This document shows positions 49,612 through 63,208 of a stretch of 64,000 nt of DNA, piece by piece. Source of the stretch: Dermatophagoides farinae (lineage: Eukaryota > Arthropoda > Arachnida > Sarcoptiformes > Pyroglyphidae); contig NC_134686.1 of NCBI RefSeq assembly GCF_024713945.1, forward strand, positions 1,388,001 through 1,452,000, read 5' to 3'. Position 1 is the stretch's first letter; each line of letters begins with the position of its first letter. Both the position numbers and the translations under genes were made by a program. Under the pieces are notes generated by a model. That model saw only the letters and a list, made by a program, of their open reading frames with translations. It searched no databases and had not been told where the DNA came from.

Positions 49612-52600
49612 TTAGGCATTTGAACATGAAATAATTGTTTGTTCTAGCATTTGTTTAGTTTTGGTCAGATTTCGTAATAACTAAAATGTGGAGAAGAATA
49701 ATAAAATCAATTATTAAAGCAAAAAAAACCCCATAAACTGAAATAAAACTTACAGAATCATAATCAATAATCATCATTTCGGATCGAATTTCATCATCAA
49801 CAGCTTCATTATCATCATAATCACTGCTTCCTATACCTTTATTACTTGTATCCAATTTATTTTGTTCATTTTCTTCTTCCAGAATTTTAGCCAAACAATC
49901 AAACAAATGCATAGGAATACATAGTTGTTTACAATTTGGATACAAATGACTCTAAAACATGACAGAAAAACAATATTAGTTCAATGAATTTTACAATTTG
50001 AATGATGATAATATCGTCCACATACCGTAAGATCGAAATATTCAACACCATGACCCATAAATGCGTTCATATAATCAATAGACAATTGAGTAGCTTCAGG
50101 TAAAAAATTATAAGTCATCAATAATCTAAGCAATTGTGGACAATTAGATTTCTGGAGAGAAAAAAAACAAATGGCACACATTAATATCATTTAAAACCAT
50201 ATTTAAATCATCGAAACCAACCTGATAGATTTTCATCAACGAAACAGGTATCATAACACCGTTGGATAAAAGTTTTTCAGCTACAGTTTTAAAATAATTA
50301 GACGACACACGAGGTTGACGTTCATATCGATACAAATAGTACATTATAAGATGCCACATACGATCACATATTGACAATGATGAATAACAAATAAAATCAC
50401 ATTCAGTATTTGATGCAGTGTTTTCATAGAAAACATCAAGCAATTCTACAGTGAAATTATCTTCATCAATCGGTAATTTTAATTTTGGTTCCACCATATC
50501 GGGATCAATATCTATGCTAGATTGAGCCAATAGCGCTAACATTGTTTCATCATCAATTCTACGACGATTATAAGTACCATGCAAAAGTTGAATATATTTC
50601 GATCCCATACCATTGAATATTGGTTCAAATGGCAGTGAAAATAGTTCAGATATTTTAAATGATTGTTCATAAAACGATGCATTTGTACATAGAATAACTG
50701 TTTCATCTGGACTTAATGGTGATGAAGCAATAGCATATTCTTTTGGATTTTGTTCCAATAATTTCAATCGTGCACCAATCAATACATATTCACGTAATAA
50801 TTCATCAACATCCACGATTTCAATAATGGTTTTATCTTGATTATAATTATCATTTTTATCATTATCATCGGAAAAATATCCACGTTTACGTTTCATTTGT
50901 TGTTTAGTATCATCAGTTTTTTTCAATGAATTTTTCACAATCCATGAATATTTTGTATCATCAAAACATTTAAGACAATTTTGTGCAATCAATAATGCAT
51001 CCAATTGAATTTTCAATATTTGATGATCACCACCACCACCGCTATATTCTTGACTTAATTGACGATAATAATCATACATTGTTTGTGCAGCACGACGATA
51101 ATTGAATGTATTTATAAAATAACTATATAGAACGTGATAATAATTTATTGAAATTGATTCAGATTCAAGTAACGTTGATTTTTGATTCATTTCACCATTC
51201 ACTGGTTTCTTTATCATCATTCCTTTATTATGATTCATTAGACAGGATGATCTTGCTTTTGATTCCAATATGGAAACAAAATTTTCTTCCAAACCAATAT
51301 ATGAATAGCTGACCAATTGTTTTAATTGGCCATTTTCACAAAGATTTACAATGAATTGTCGTAAACAATTTTGTTTCTGATCCGGATCAACATTATCAAT
51401 CATTGATTTATATGCTTGTTCAATGTTTCCCAAACGAAGATGACAAGAAAACAGTATCGAATGTAATACTGAATTATGTTGATCAAATTCTGGATCGGAA
51501 CCATTTTTCAAACATTTTAAGGCACAATCCGCTAATTCGATGACCAGATCAAAAGTTGAATAACGATTATAAAGATGAATTAATTTGTTATAATAACGGA
51601 ATAATGTTCGAGCATTCAGAATTGTTTTGGATTCCTTATATTTTCGCATATGAATCTTGCGTATGGTCGAATCATTTTCAGTCGTTTTATTGCCACCATC
51701 TTTCATTTCTGCATTAGTTAGTTTATCTGATTTTGGTCGTTGTGCAAAAATTTTGAACAAAAATGGCTCTGAATCGATTCCATTGACGGATTGTTTAAAC
51801 TGTGTGATTGCTTTGTCACCATCACCAGTCATAAGGTAGCAGATTCCACGAGCAAAATATCGACTATATGAAAACATTTTACACCATGGATGTAATTTAT
51901 CAACAAATCTTTCAACCAGATGATATTGACCAATACCTAATAGGAATTCTGCCAATTTAAATTGTCCAGATGAAAAAGGCCATACCAATTGACATATTGA
52001 ATTCATATACATGGGCAATAAATTCGACCAAATTCCTTCTCCAACCAATGTCGACTGATCCAATGTTCCTTGATTATATTCCCAAGTCAGTGCATAGCTA
52101 AGCAATCGTTTAGCCAAAATACCACCACTAAATTGACAATAGAAATACAATATATTGGCACGAGGATAAGCATCGTAGAAAATAGATTCATGTGATAAAA
52201 TGCCGACACGATTTAAATCGATAAAATCACGCATTTCCAACACTGATAATAGTTCACTATTTTCAAATGATGAACCACGATTCGAAGCGGTTACCATTGA
52301 AGGTGATGTATTCAAATTGACAATGGATGTAATACCATCGGAAAGTTTGTTATATGAATTTGACCACCAAATATTCGGTGTGATCATCGGTGTTTCCGAA
52401 ATCCAATACAAATGATTCAATGCAAACATCACTTGTGAGGTAGCCGGTATCATAAATGCTTGTACATCTTGAATGATTCTTGTACGATAATCGCTTTTGA
52501 CTTTGGAATGAAAACTTGTCAACATATATTGTAATAAGAATAAATCACGACAAAACTTATAACGCATCTGTATGATTCTTGTAATACTTGTGATGGTAAA

Positions 52601-55403
52601 ATTTAGACCACAACGACTGGACAATAGATTGGCAAACATTGGTTTTATTTCGAATTGTAAAGCTTCATCCATTTTTGATTGTGCATCCTCATTGTTCGAT
52701 GTTAATAGTAATTGCATTTCATTGTTCATTTCCAGATAATCATTCAATTCATTTTTTGTCATAAAATCAAAACTTAATTGTAGAATGAAGAATTTGATTG
52801 CTTCAACAACATAGGGGCATTTATCAAAAAAATCATCAATCAACGGTACGAATGAATGATCGGAAAGTGAAGGCATCTCAGGTAATAATGAATTTTCTGT
52901 AATTTTTTTCGTTATTTCAATCAATGAAAGTTTTGTTTCAGTACTGAAACTCGATACACGTTGCATGAATGCTTCGAAATCCAATAGATCTTCATCTTTC
53001 AATGTAACATTAATGGCTGACATACCATGTAATAAAGCTAAAATACTACTCTTCATATTTTCAATGGTTGAAAACATATCAGAAGTTTGATTCAATTGAT
53101 GAGAATCTTGAATAGGTTTTATCAACGTATTAAGACGATATTCAAAAGCCGATATTGAAAATAGATCCATACTATCGTTTGGATTTGTTGATGATGATCG
53201 ATTGAATGGTGATGATTGTACATCACCATTCTGTTGATGAGCGACTGTATGATTTTGTTTACAATGTAAGAAATAATGATTAATCATATCATCAAATGGT
53301 GACAATGATGGAATGAATTCAACACGTGATTTACGAACAATTCCTTTGATTCCGGTTTTTGGATCAACAAATATCGAAAGTGGTTCATTTTCAGCAACAT
53401 GATAATCCAAACAAAATTGATAAAGTTTATTCCAAGAATCCACTTCATATTGGATATATTCTTCACAATCAATTTCTGATTGATTTTCAGCTTGATTACG
53501 AATTATATTGTCAACAAGTTTAACAGCTTCTTGAATCAATATATCAATTTTTTGTATATTAGTTATGATAGTTTTTTTCATCGCCAATACTACGTTTCAA
53601 AACATTGATTGCTTTGGCTATTGTATTACAGGAAAAATTTCCTTGCCAAAAAATTCCATTCAAATAAAATTCACGTGGATTTACTAATGGAGAACGGAGA
53701 CCAATTTCGGGATGAGCATTCACATCAGCAACAACAGGCATCCATTCAAATGGCTGTTCAGTGTCATAATTTGAATCAATAGAATAGTATTGTAAATTAA
53801 TAATTTCTTCATGCTGCCACATTGCCCATAATTGACTATTATAAACAAAATAATCAATTAATTCATATTGGCTAGGAATAAAACGTTGAAATAGATATCG
53901 TAAATGTGGTTCATGATTCAAAATGGATGATGATGAATTGAATGATGATGAATGGATGGAATGATTTTTCATTGGTGAATGCGATTGATTTGGCAAAATC
54001 ATTTGATAGAAATAGAATTGATTATATTGAGTATCGGTACAATATACAACCAAATTTGGCATATAGGTTTCATTCTCGTACCACCAGAATTTCATTGATA
54101 TTGGTTTTTGTGTACTTAAAATGGCTGCTGTCTTGCCAGATCCATTATCCGATCCATCTCTTGAATTTAAATTCATTGATTGATTGAACACATTATGGAT
54201 AAGTAAAAATGTTTGTTGTTTCAATGATACGACCCTAATACGGCCATCACGGCAAAGGGCGAATATCAAGTCATCGTCTCCAGTATTGTAGGAAAGAAGC
54301 GAAATAGCCGCTTCAATTGCCAACGATCCTAATGATTTACTATATTTCGTAAAGCAAAAAAAAAAAAAACACATTGAAAAAGGTTAAAATAAAACAAAAC
54401 AAAACTTACTTGAGCGAAGGTCGATAACAGGACAATAATTTACCAATCAAATTTGTTTGTTTAAGATCAAATGTTTGAATTTTGATTTCAGACTGTGATT
54501 CATTAGAATTCAAAGCCGATGGCAAACGAATAATTTGCAATGAACCAGTAGTGGTGGATAATATAAAAAATGCATCCAAATCTTGAGTATTGGCCCATGA
54601 ACATGACGACAAATATGGTAACACGGCTGGTGATCCAAGAATTGCATTCTGTGAAAATGAATTCTGTAGCTGTACAAAACTTGTATCCGAATCATCGAAA
54701 CATGTGACATTGGAAAATATTGAATAAAACGAATCATTGGATGATGATAGTGTTGATCCTAGACAAGATAATGATGAACCAATTGATCTAGGATTTGAAT
54801 GCTATAAATAATGGACAGTAGAATATTAATAAACAGTTGTAGTAATTAAAAAAAACACTGATCAATTACCAATTGATGTGGATGGCGAAAAATTAATCGA
54901 TGAGCTGATACAATAGTCGTAACTAATATGATAATCTTATTGGATGATTCTTGAATAGTGACACCATTTTTTAATATCAAACTATTTTTAAATTGAATTC
55001 GAAGCTCATTATAATGTAGATCACGATGTAAACTATGTTCACTTAGTTTCAATATATCATCACATGTTTGCCTTGGAAAAAAAAGTGAATCGAAAATGAA
55101 AAATTAAAATTCGAATATTTTCCGAACATTAACTGATATAAACCATACCATACAATATAACGATTAGATGTGATTGATGTTAAATCATCACTATCATTAT
55201 AGGTGAATACTCCGGAACATTTTGGAATCTTTAAATCTTGCAGGGTACTGTTGCTTGCGCCTAAAAAATCATTATTAGTTTTGTTTTTTTTAATTGAATT
55301 TCATAGAATGTCAATACTTACAATTGATAACAATCAAATTATCATTAAATTTTGAATGATCATCCGAACCATGTTGTTGTTCGAGCAACGATGAAGAATT
55401 CAT
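49612..55403 (-). CDS. NUP160: Nucleoporin NUP160, Y-complex scaffold of the nuclear pore
   Basis: Exons, in transcript order: 55403-55322, 55260-55149, 55071-54870, 54801-54410, 54339-50222, 50151-50026, 49951-49754, 49680-49612. Splice phases agree throughout, giving about 1750-1765 aa, longer than the roughly 1400 of fly or human NUP160. The N-terminal third should be the beta-propeller (NRYIVW, ...CRDGRIRVVSLK). The rest is helical, with family strings such as YYHVLYSYFI, NYRRAAQTMYDYYRQL, ALLIAQNCLKCFDDTKYSW and GHGVEYFDL. NUP160 joins NUP107 and partners in the Y complex that coats the pore membrane and supports mRNA export. Oddity: in exon 5 the frame shifts at a seven-base homopolymer (T7 on plus, 53572-53578). 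One extra base explains it; so would a 61-nt intron at 53530-53590, which restores the frame but lacks a pyrimidine tract. Confidence 0.88.
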
Positions 55404-55520
55404 TATTCACCTGAAATAAAAACAAACAAACAAACATACAAAATGCCGGCAAAACGCGGCAATGACAAACGATGGAGAGGAGAGGAGTGCAACAACAACA
55501 ACAACAAAAATGAACGTATT
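55404..55520 (-). promoter_or_regulatory. Probable NUP160 promoter and 5' UTR
   Basis: Immediately upstream of the NUP160 start codon. A short CpG-containing, less AT-rich stretch (TGCCGGCAAAACGCGGCAAT near 55443-55462) stands out from the flanks. No TATA box is identified. Confidence 0.35.
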
Positions 55521-57503
55521 ATGGTTGTAAAAACAACAATTTATTTTTATAAATTTTTAAAATTAAAAATGATGAAAGAATTTACACAACGAAATTCTTT
55601 CAGATGATTTTTTTTTCACGATTTTCAAGAACGAAAAAAAAATATAGATGAAACTTCGACATGAGAATGAAATGGTGCGGCAATGAATTTTTTTTTTTTT
55701 TTTTTGGTAGTGGCATCCATAAGACATATATATGAATCCATTGGCTATCATCACTCATCCGTACTGCTATTCCGTGTATATATACATGAACGGCATGGTA
55801 TTCAATAATGCCGCCATGCATATATATATATGACATTTTATAACCTAATGAGTGGAAATAGAAATAAGAATTCGAAATGTGAAAATAATAAAAAATATAT
55901 AATTTTGAAACAGCAATTTTGATGGGAATTCTTTGAGTTTTTGGAAAACAATTGATGAATTGATTGATTGATTGATTGAGATTGAGAGCGGAATCAAAAA
56001 AAAATTGACATTTGAATGTATGTCAAATCAAATGATTAAACGTTTCACGATCGGATACTTGATTTAATTTTTTTTTTGGTTTTGTTTTGTTTTTCTTCCA
56101 CTGACATGTGTCTGACTGAATCTAAATCGTCTTTATCGTAAATAATGAAAAAAAATACAATTACCGATATCAAACAACAACAACAAAATGATGAATGAAA
56201 AAAAAAGATTCACAATTCATTCGGATATAATTTATTTATGTCTGATTCTCGGTAATTGTTATTTAACTCCATCATCATCATCATCTACATTTTGGCCATC
56301 ATTGTCGTGCCTAACAATGACAACAAAAAAAAAAAACAAATTCAAGATTTAAGTAGTGCTTACGTGAGAAAAACATGGCTGTCATCATCATCATCATCAA
56401 ATGGTATATATGGTCAGTCAAATGTTTTATATATTCGAAAAGAAATAAAAAAGAAGAAAAAGAAGAATTCAACAAAAGAAAATGGTAAAATGATCATGAT
56501 CATCATGAATGATAAATACATACGAAAAAATAAAAACTCGACTCGATTTATATGATTGTTGAACAAATGATCAACAAACACATAGACAGACACAAAAAAT
56601 GAACAATGGCTGAAAATATGGTATACTTGACAAAATTGTTATCATTTCACATTTCTTCATTCTTCTTTTTTCGTTTTTTTTTTTTTTTTTTTTTTGGTCA
56701 CCATTTTATAGTTGCAAAATAACCAATTGTCCAGCAGACAAATAAACAGAAAATAAAAAAAACTCTGAACATTTAACGACAACAATGGTGACAACAACAA
56801 CAACGACGACAACAACAACAACAACGACAATTTTAAATTGAAAATTGAATTAATTGGTGTCACCATTGTGCGTCTGTGTTTGTTGTCTTTATAGGATATA
56901 AATTCTTGAAAATTTTAACCAGAAACAACAAAAAAAAATGATCACCTGATGGATGGATGAAGATTTTTTTTTTCTTTTTTTTTGGACAATAAATTTGAAT
57001 TGGACAATATATACATGTGATCAGGATAATCTCAGCCATATAGCAGGTGTTTGCCGTGATTTTTTGTATTTTTTTTTTGGTCGAAAAATTTTTTTTTTCC
57101 GATTTCATTAGATTACTACTACTAGTGATTATTATTGTTAACCCGAATAATACCATTCAAGAGGATCAAATAATTTTTTTTTTTCATTTCTTAAAATTTA
57201 TTTATTTCCAATGAAAAACCTTCTTTTTTTTACTTCGATGATGATGATGATGGCTGTACGGAAATTCAACCACAGGAGCTAAATCTTTGTTTTTTCAAAT
57301 TTACAAACGAGAGAAACAAAATACACACACACACGGACATTGAAAACACCTGCCAATATGAATAAATGAACATAAAGGAAAAAAATACAAATTCACTTGT
57401 CATCATCATTTCTTAGACAATCATAATAATAAACAAAATGGAAAATGTGAAGAAAAAAAAATTTCTAAAATTCAAATTGATTATGAATGAATGAACACAA
57501 TCA

Positions 57504-57556
57504 CAGCATCCAGCATCCAGCATCCAGCATCCAGCATCCAGCAGCAGCAGCAGCGG
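57504..57556 (+). repeat. (CAGCATC)5 minisatellite passing into (CAG)n
   Basis: Five perfect heptamers CAGCATC at 57504-57538, then CAG units with CGG interruption. It is the only heptamer array noticed and is more GC-rich than its surroundings. Confidence 0.9.
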
Positions 57557-58111
57557 CAGCCGCAGCAAATTCGATTATGGCATCAGATAATGATGAAGAT
57601 GTTCATTTTCAAGACACTTACACACACACACACACACACATGCACAGAGCATTTGCATAAATGATCATCCCAATAGATATGTTGATGATGAAAATGAATA
57701 TAAATAATAATCATGACATACAAAGAAATGGAATTGATGATCATGATGATGATCATGATGATTGTAACTCAAAACGTATATACCACCACGTACTGAAATA
57801 TGAATATCACCATCATCAACCACCACCACCACCACCACTGTGTGTGTGTGTTTGAATATTGGTGTTGTTGTTGTTGTTGTTTTTTTTCCTGTTTTTCTTC
57901 TATCTTTTCAAATGCAAATAAGTCTCTTGTTTACTTCACAAATACAAAAAAAACAAAAAAAAAATGATGATGATGATCATTATTTATGACATTTGTTCAT
58001 TGGCCAAAAAACTCACACAAAAAAATTTTTTTTTTTTTTTTGAAGAAAAAAGATAAAGATGATGATCATTGTGAATTATTCGTTTGTAAGTTCGTCGTAA
58101 TAAAATATACG

Positions 58112-58140
<29 letters not shown>
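58112..58140 (+). repeat. (AC)n microsatellite
   Basis: Fourteen AC units. Simple tract in the spacer upstream of the type I membrane protein gene. Confidence 0.9.
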
Positions 58141-58142
<2 letters not shown>

Positions 58143-58891
58143 CACAAAAGGCCGAAATGAAAATGGAAATGGAAATTTTTCGCAATTTGCGGCTTAAAAT
58201 ATTGAAATTTATGATTGGTTTTCTCTGTTTTTTTTCTCCGTTTTTTTGTTTATGAATGAAAATTATCGAATAAACAAAACAAAACAAAAAAAAAACCGAC
58301 CAAAATCACATACTGACAACTTGATTGTGGCCTGGCCTGGTGTGTGTGTGTATGTCATCGATATGTGTGTGTATATAAAAAAAAGATCATCATCATTGAC
58401 GATAACAAATTACCAATTTATTCAATTGTGAAATTATTCAATGAAAAAAAATTGTCTTGAATGATAATGATAATGAAGTTTTGTTTTAACAGTTGATGAT
58501 GATCATCATCAACTAAAAATGGGAAAAATCAAATGCCAGTAGCTGATAATGATGATGATGATGATTGCCATCATTATCATCAATGAATCTTGATGCTAAG
58601 AAACACACACAGAAACTGTAAAATTCACAATATCATTGAATTGGGTGGATACTGGCCATGTAAGAATTTTCGAATTTTTTTTTTTTTTTTTTTTTTGTTG
58701 TCAACAACAACAACAACAACAATAGTAGCCACAAATGATCGAATTATAAATTCAATTACGAATGAAATATATAAATTGTCACGATAATTTTATTCAAATG
58801 TAGACGTGTGAATTATTTTTTTTTCTGTTTTGTTTGTTTGTTTGTTTGTTTTTTTGGTTTTGGTTTTTGGTTTTTTGGTTTTTGTAAAACA

Positions 58892-60518
58892 ATGAATATG
58901 TCAATGATAACGATAACAATGGCCATAATGTTATTTTTATTAATACAAATAATTTCATCTACATTTGTACATGGATTTCTTGGACCAACTGTACATGATA
59001 TAATGACCATTGGCCAATTGAAAGATAAATCATTATTAATAATAACTAAAGATAAAACATCATATATTATTGAACGTAATAAAAAAGATGAATGGACAAA
59101 TACATGGCCAGTATCCGAAGGTAATGGTACAAGTATGGAAAAACGTTGGCCATGGATTGATAAATTATCATTATATGAAAAATTCATTGCAAATGACCAT
59201 ATACGTGATTCGGCCGTCGTACAAACTAATGATGGTAATGATGGTATTATGTTATATGGTGAAAAAACAACATTATTATTGAATCTGGACAAACAAAAAG
59301 CATCAATAGTGGATACAACAAAAATAAAAAATTTCAATCTATTATTACCATTATCCATAATGAATCGATCATTATCATTCATGGAAAATGATACAAAATC
59401 ATTGACAATAAGAAGTTATGAATGGAAAAATGATCACCTAGCAAATCATAGTAATATTGATTATTTATATTGTTCAAATGGTTTGGTTACCATTGCTCAT
59501 TGTCCAAAAGGTACAATGGCCATGCCATTTCCAGTGATAAAAAAAGTATTTGCAAATGAAAAAAATGATTTAATATTTTTTGATGATACTGCTAAAATGG
59601 TTTATAAATTTCCATTATTTTCTGGATTAATGTCCAAAACAAAAAAATCATTTTTTCTACACGATGAACCAATGGTCAATAGTCGTTTATGTAAGTATTA
59701 TTATCATGTTTGGATTTGATTTTTGATTGGAATTTTTTTTCCATTAATTGAAAATTTCTTTAAATTACCTTACAGTGTTATTCATAATGATGCTGTTGAT
59801 CATGATTGCTATTGCTGAATTTTTAATAATAATCAAATGTGGCTATGATCATGGCCGAATGATTGGCCATGTACGAAGATTATCAAAATTAAATTCAACA
59901 AAAAATGTTCGTGGTGGTGGTGGTGGTGTTGTTGGTGGTGGTGATCATAGTGGTGTGGTGGTTAAAGGTCCCGTTGTTCTTGATGATGATAGTTCATCAA
60001 TAATTCAAACAAAAGATAAAAGTAAAAAACCAAAAAAAGGTAAACAAACAGTAACAACAAAAGCAACAACAAAAGCGACAACAAAAACAGCAGCAACAGC
60101 AGCAGCCGCAGCAGCAGTATTACCACCACCAGCCGTACAAGCACCAGCTATGGCAGCTGATTCATTTGTAAATAATGATAATAGTTCATCAGCAATGGCA
60201 ACATCATCAACAGGTTCAAAAGCAAAATCTGAGACAAGTAATAATAGTTCAACAACAACAACAACAACAACAACAGCGGAAAAAAGTCAATCAACTAAAG
60301 GATTAAAATCCGATATATCGGATGTAGAACAACAATCAACATTATCGGAAATTTCAACATCAAATAAAAAACGTAAAACAAGTCCACCAAGTGTATCGAA
60401 TAAAAAACCTAAAAGTGCCAGTAAATCAAAGAAAAAAGATGATAATAATTCAACAAAGAAAAAACAAAAACAACAACAACAACGTGAAAGTCCAATGAAA
60501 AAACAACGAAAACGTTGA
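58892..60518 (+). CDS. Unrecognised type I membrane protein with basic low-complexity tail
   Basis: Exons 58892-59690 and 59776-60518, intron of 85 nt (GTAAGT...TTACAG, phase 1), 513 aa. The start is the first ATG in frame; sequence before it is a GTTT repeat. Residues about 5-27 form a signal peptide (AIMLFLLIQIISSTFVHG). An ectodomain of about 240 residues follows, with several N-glycosylation sequons (NGTS, NRSL, NDTK, NHSN) and short beta-like segments, perhaps propeller-like (SLLIITKDKTSYIIERNKK, GIMLYGEKTTLLLNL). A single transmembrane helix (LLFIMMLLIMIAIAEFLIII) starts right after the splice junction. The cytoplasmic tail of about 225 residues has Gly-rich, Ala/Thr and Ser/Thr runs and ends in Lys/Arg clusters (KKRKTS, KKQRKR) resembling nuclear-localisation sequences. 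I do not recognise the family. Confidence 0.7.
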
Positions 60519-60583
60519 TTATATATAATCACATGTGTGTGTGTAGAGAGGAGAAAGAAAGCATCACATTTTAAAATTTTTAA

Positions 60584-60589
60584 AATAAA
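60584..60589 (+). terminator. Polyadenylation signal of the type I membrane protein gene
   Basis: AATAAA 66 nt after the stop codon. A second AATAAA lies at 60701-60706. Confidence 0.5.
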
Positions 60590-62097
60590 AAAAAAAGATC
60601 TAGATCACAATTCTTCATGTCTTTTTATAAAAAAAAAAAAACACAAAAGTAAAACTGTTTTTCTCCCAGTGTGTGTGTGCGTAATTTTTTTTTTCATGTC
60701 AATAAAATCTTGACCATGATAATTGATTCAAAATTATTTGAAATGTGATACTACTAAGACGATGACCATGATGATGAGGATGGCACGTGTGAATTTTTTT
60801 TCTTATTTTGACCAAACAAAATAATTGCATTGTCAAAACACGATAAATGTCAAAGGTCAAGCTTTGATCCATAATTATACATACACACACACACACACAC
60901 ACACATGTCAATTGGGTAGAATTTTTTTTTTGTTTTAAAAATGAATTGAAATATGATTAAAATCTAAATAAAAAAAAAAAATTATGATGATGACAAATTG
61001 GCTACTTTATCTATGATGTTTTTATCATCTAGTTAATTCACTCTAATTTTCTGCTGAATTTTTTTTTCTTGAATCTAAAATGATGATGATGACATTTATG
61101 ACAAATAGCACTGGATTCGATATGAGCAAGTATCATTCTTATTGCTTAGAACGGGGAAGCTCAAATGATGATAAAAATGACCGAACAAAAAAGACAGCTA
61201 TCATCATCCAGTGAGTAGAAAAACAAAAACAATTTTCCAATATCATCTTCTGATTGATGATTGCATTGTTATTTGATTGAATCATTAAATGCAGTCCGGA
61301 ATAATTGAATCAAAAAAAAAAAAAACTTTTTTTCCCCCAGTTCAAATTTTTTTTTGTTGTTTTTTTTTGATTGTTTACGAGTGATTCTCAATTGTCTTTT
61401 TGACCATTTTTTGACAGGGCAATCTTTATCTATCGAAATTTACTGACCATTTTCTTTCTTTTTTTTCTTATCTTACTACTACTACTACTACTACTAGATA
61501 CAATTATTATTGTGCTAGATGGACACAGTTTGTTACACACACACACACAGACAGGTAGACACTTAAAGAAAGACAATGAAATTGTCATCATCATGATACA
61601 ATTATGACCAACGAAGCGAATGAATAAAACATATATATACGATATCATTGATATTTTTTTCTAACGATTTTTTGTTGTTGTTGTTGTTCTAGTTGTTGTT
61701 GTAGTTGTTGTTGTTGTTGTTGTTGTTGTGACAACAACAGTGGACAATAATAATTTTTTTATAAAAGAAATAAAAAAAAAGACAATGTGATTAATGGCAT
61801 TAATAATAGGTCTTCTTTGTCACCTTTTTTTTCTATTTCATTCGTTTGTGTGTGTGTGTGTGTGTGATTGTCTTTAAGATTTTTTTTTCTGTTTTGATCC
61901 AATGATATATCTGGTATATAAGAACAAAAAAAACCAGTCCTATTCTGTTTGACCATGTTGTTTTTGTTGATGATGATCATCATCATCATTGTCATTGGTT
62001 GATGTCTCATCGTCATAGTGTGTATTATGTCATATATATCCTACCTATCCAATGATGATGGAGGTAGCGTGTGAAAGCATTTTTCTCTTGGGAATCT

Positions 62098-62122
62098 TTT
62101 TTTTTTTTTTTTTTTTTTTTTT
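62098..62122 (+). repeat. Poly-T tract
   Basis: About 25 consecutive T, among the longest homopolymers in the window. Confidence 0.9.
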
Positions 62123-63183
62123 GATATAATTTTGAAACCATCTATCTATCTATCTATGTATGTATGTATATATATTATTTAACATCATTTATAGTTTATG
62201 CCACTACTGTTGCTATCCGATAATATCCGATAGATGTGAATTAAAGATTACAATAGACGATTATATACATACACGCAACAATCATGGAAAAAAAAAGATA
62301 GTGGATGATGATGATCAACAGCGATTACATAATGGCCAATGATATTGTGTTGTAGCTGTCGATCATTTTTTTTTTTTTTTTTTTGGTTTTCGTTTTTGTT
62401 TAATTAGCAAATGTCATGTTCATATGTGTGTGTGTGTGTGTGTGTGTGTCTTTTTTTCATGAGGATCGTTGCTCGGAAATCAAAAAATGAAAATTGAATC
62501 AAAAACAAAAAAAAATAATCATCAGTAATCTGTCAGGTTTCTGGAACCAAACTGTTTCTGTTTCTGTCTGTGTGTGTAAATGAATGGTCCTCATTTTTTT
62601 TTTGAATTTTCCATTCCCAGGATGGCCATTGATGCGAAACATATGGTTGATTGGAAAATAAGGTAATTCTTTGATTTTCTAGGCTTTTTTTTTTATTTTG
62701 GCCATCGTAGATCATCAAATTATCACATTATGTATACAAATCGAATAAAAAAAAATTTTATTTTTTTCTGATCAATGATTATCACGCTCATCCACAGAGT
62801 GATCCAATTGGAACTTGCCAGCGTATATATATTCGCTGAAATATTCATGTGAAAATATGCGCGTGTTCATGCATGAATGAATCATGAGTATAATGAAATG
62901 ATGGTCATTTTTATTTTATTTTTTTTCTGAAATGACGATACACACACACTATTCATACAAACAGCGCACGTGATCATTGCACGCATTGATGAATTCATGA
63001 GAGCAAAAAATAAAAAAAAATTTCATAACATTTATAACTGCGAAGAAAAAAAAATCAGATTGGCAGGTCAATTAATTTTTTTTCTTGTTTTTGTTTTTTG
63101 TTGTTTTTCCCCGATTTGATTTGATTTGCCATCAACAGTATATCATTCTATGAAAACAGAAAACGGTAAAATAAAACGGTACT

Positions 63184-63208
63184 AGAGAGAGAGAGAGAGA
63201 GAGAGAGA
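63184..63208 (+). repeat. (AG)n microsatellite
   Basis: About twelve AG units running into poly-A. Confidence 0.9.

Larger units (their letters stand above)
55521..58891. other. Repeat-rich spacer
   Basis: Poly-T, (ATC)n, (CA)n and (CAA)n tracts. No gene is supported on either strand; frames here translate to low-complexity runs. Confidence 0.6.

Noticed and set aside
58813-59382. 189-aa minus-strand frame opposite the type I membrane protein
   Set aside because: It is antisense to the first exon, with no splice or start evidence; the plus-strand frame has a signal peptide and continues across a good intron.
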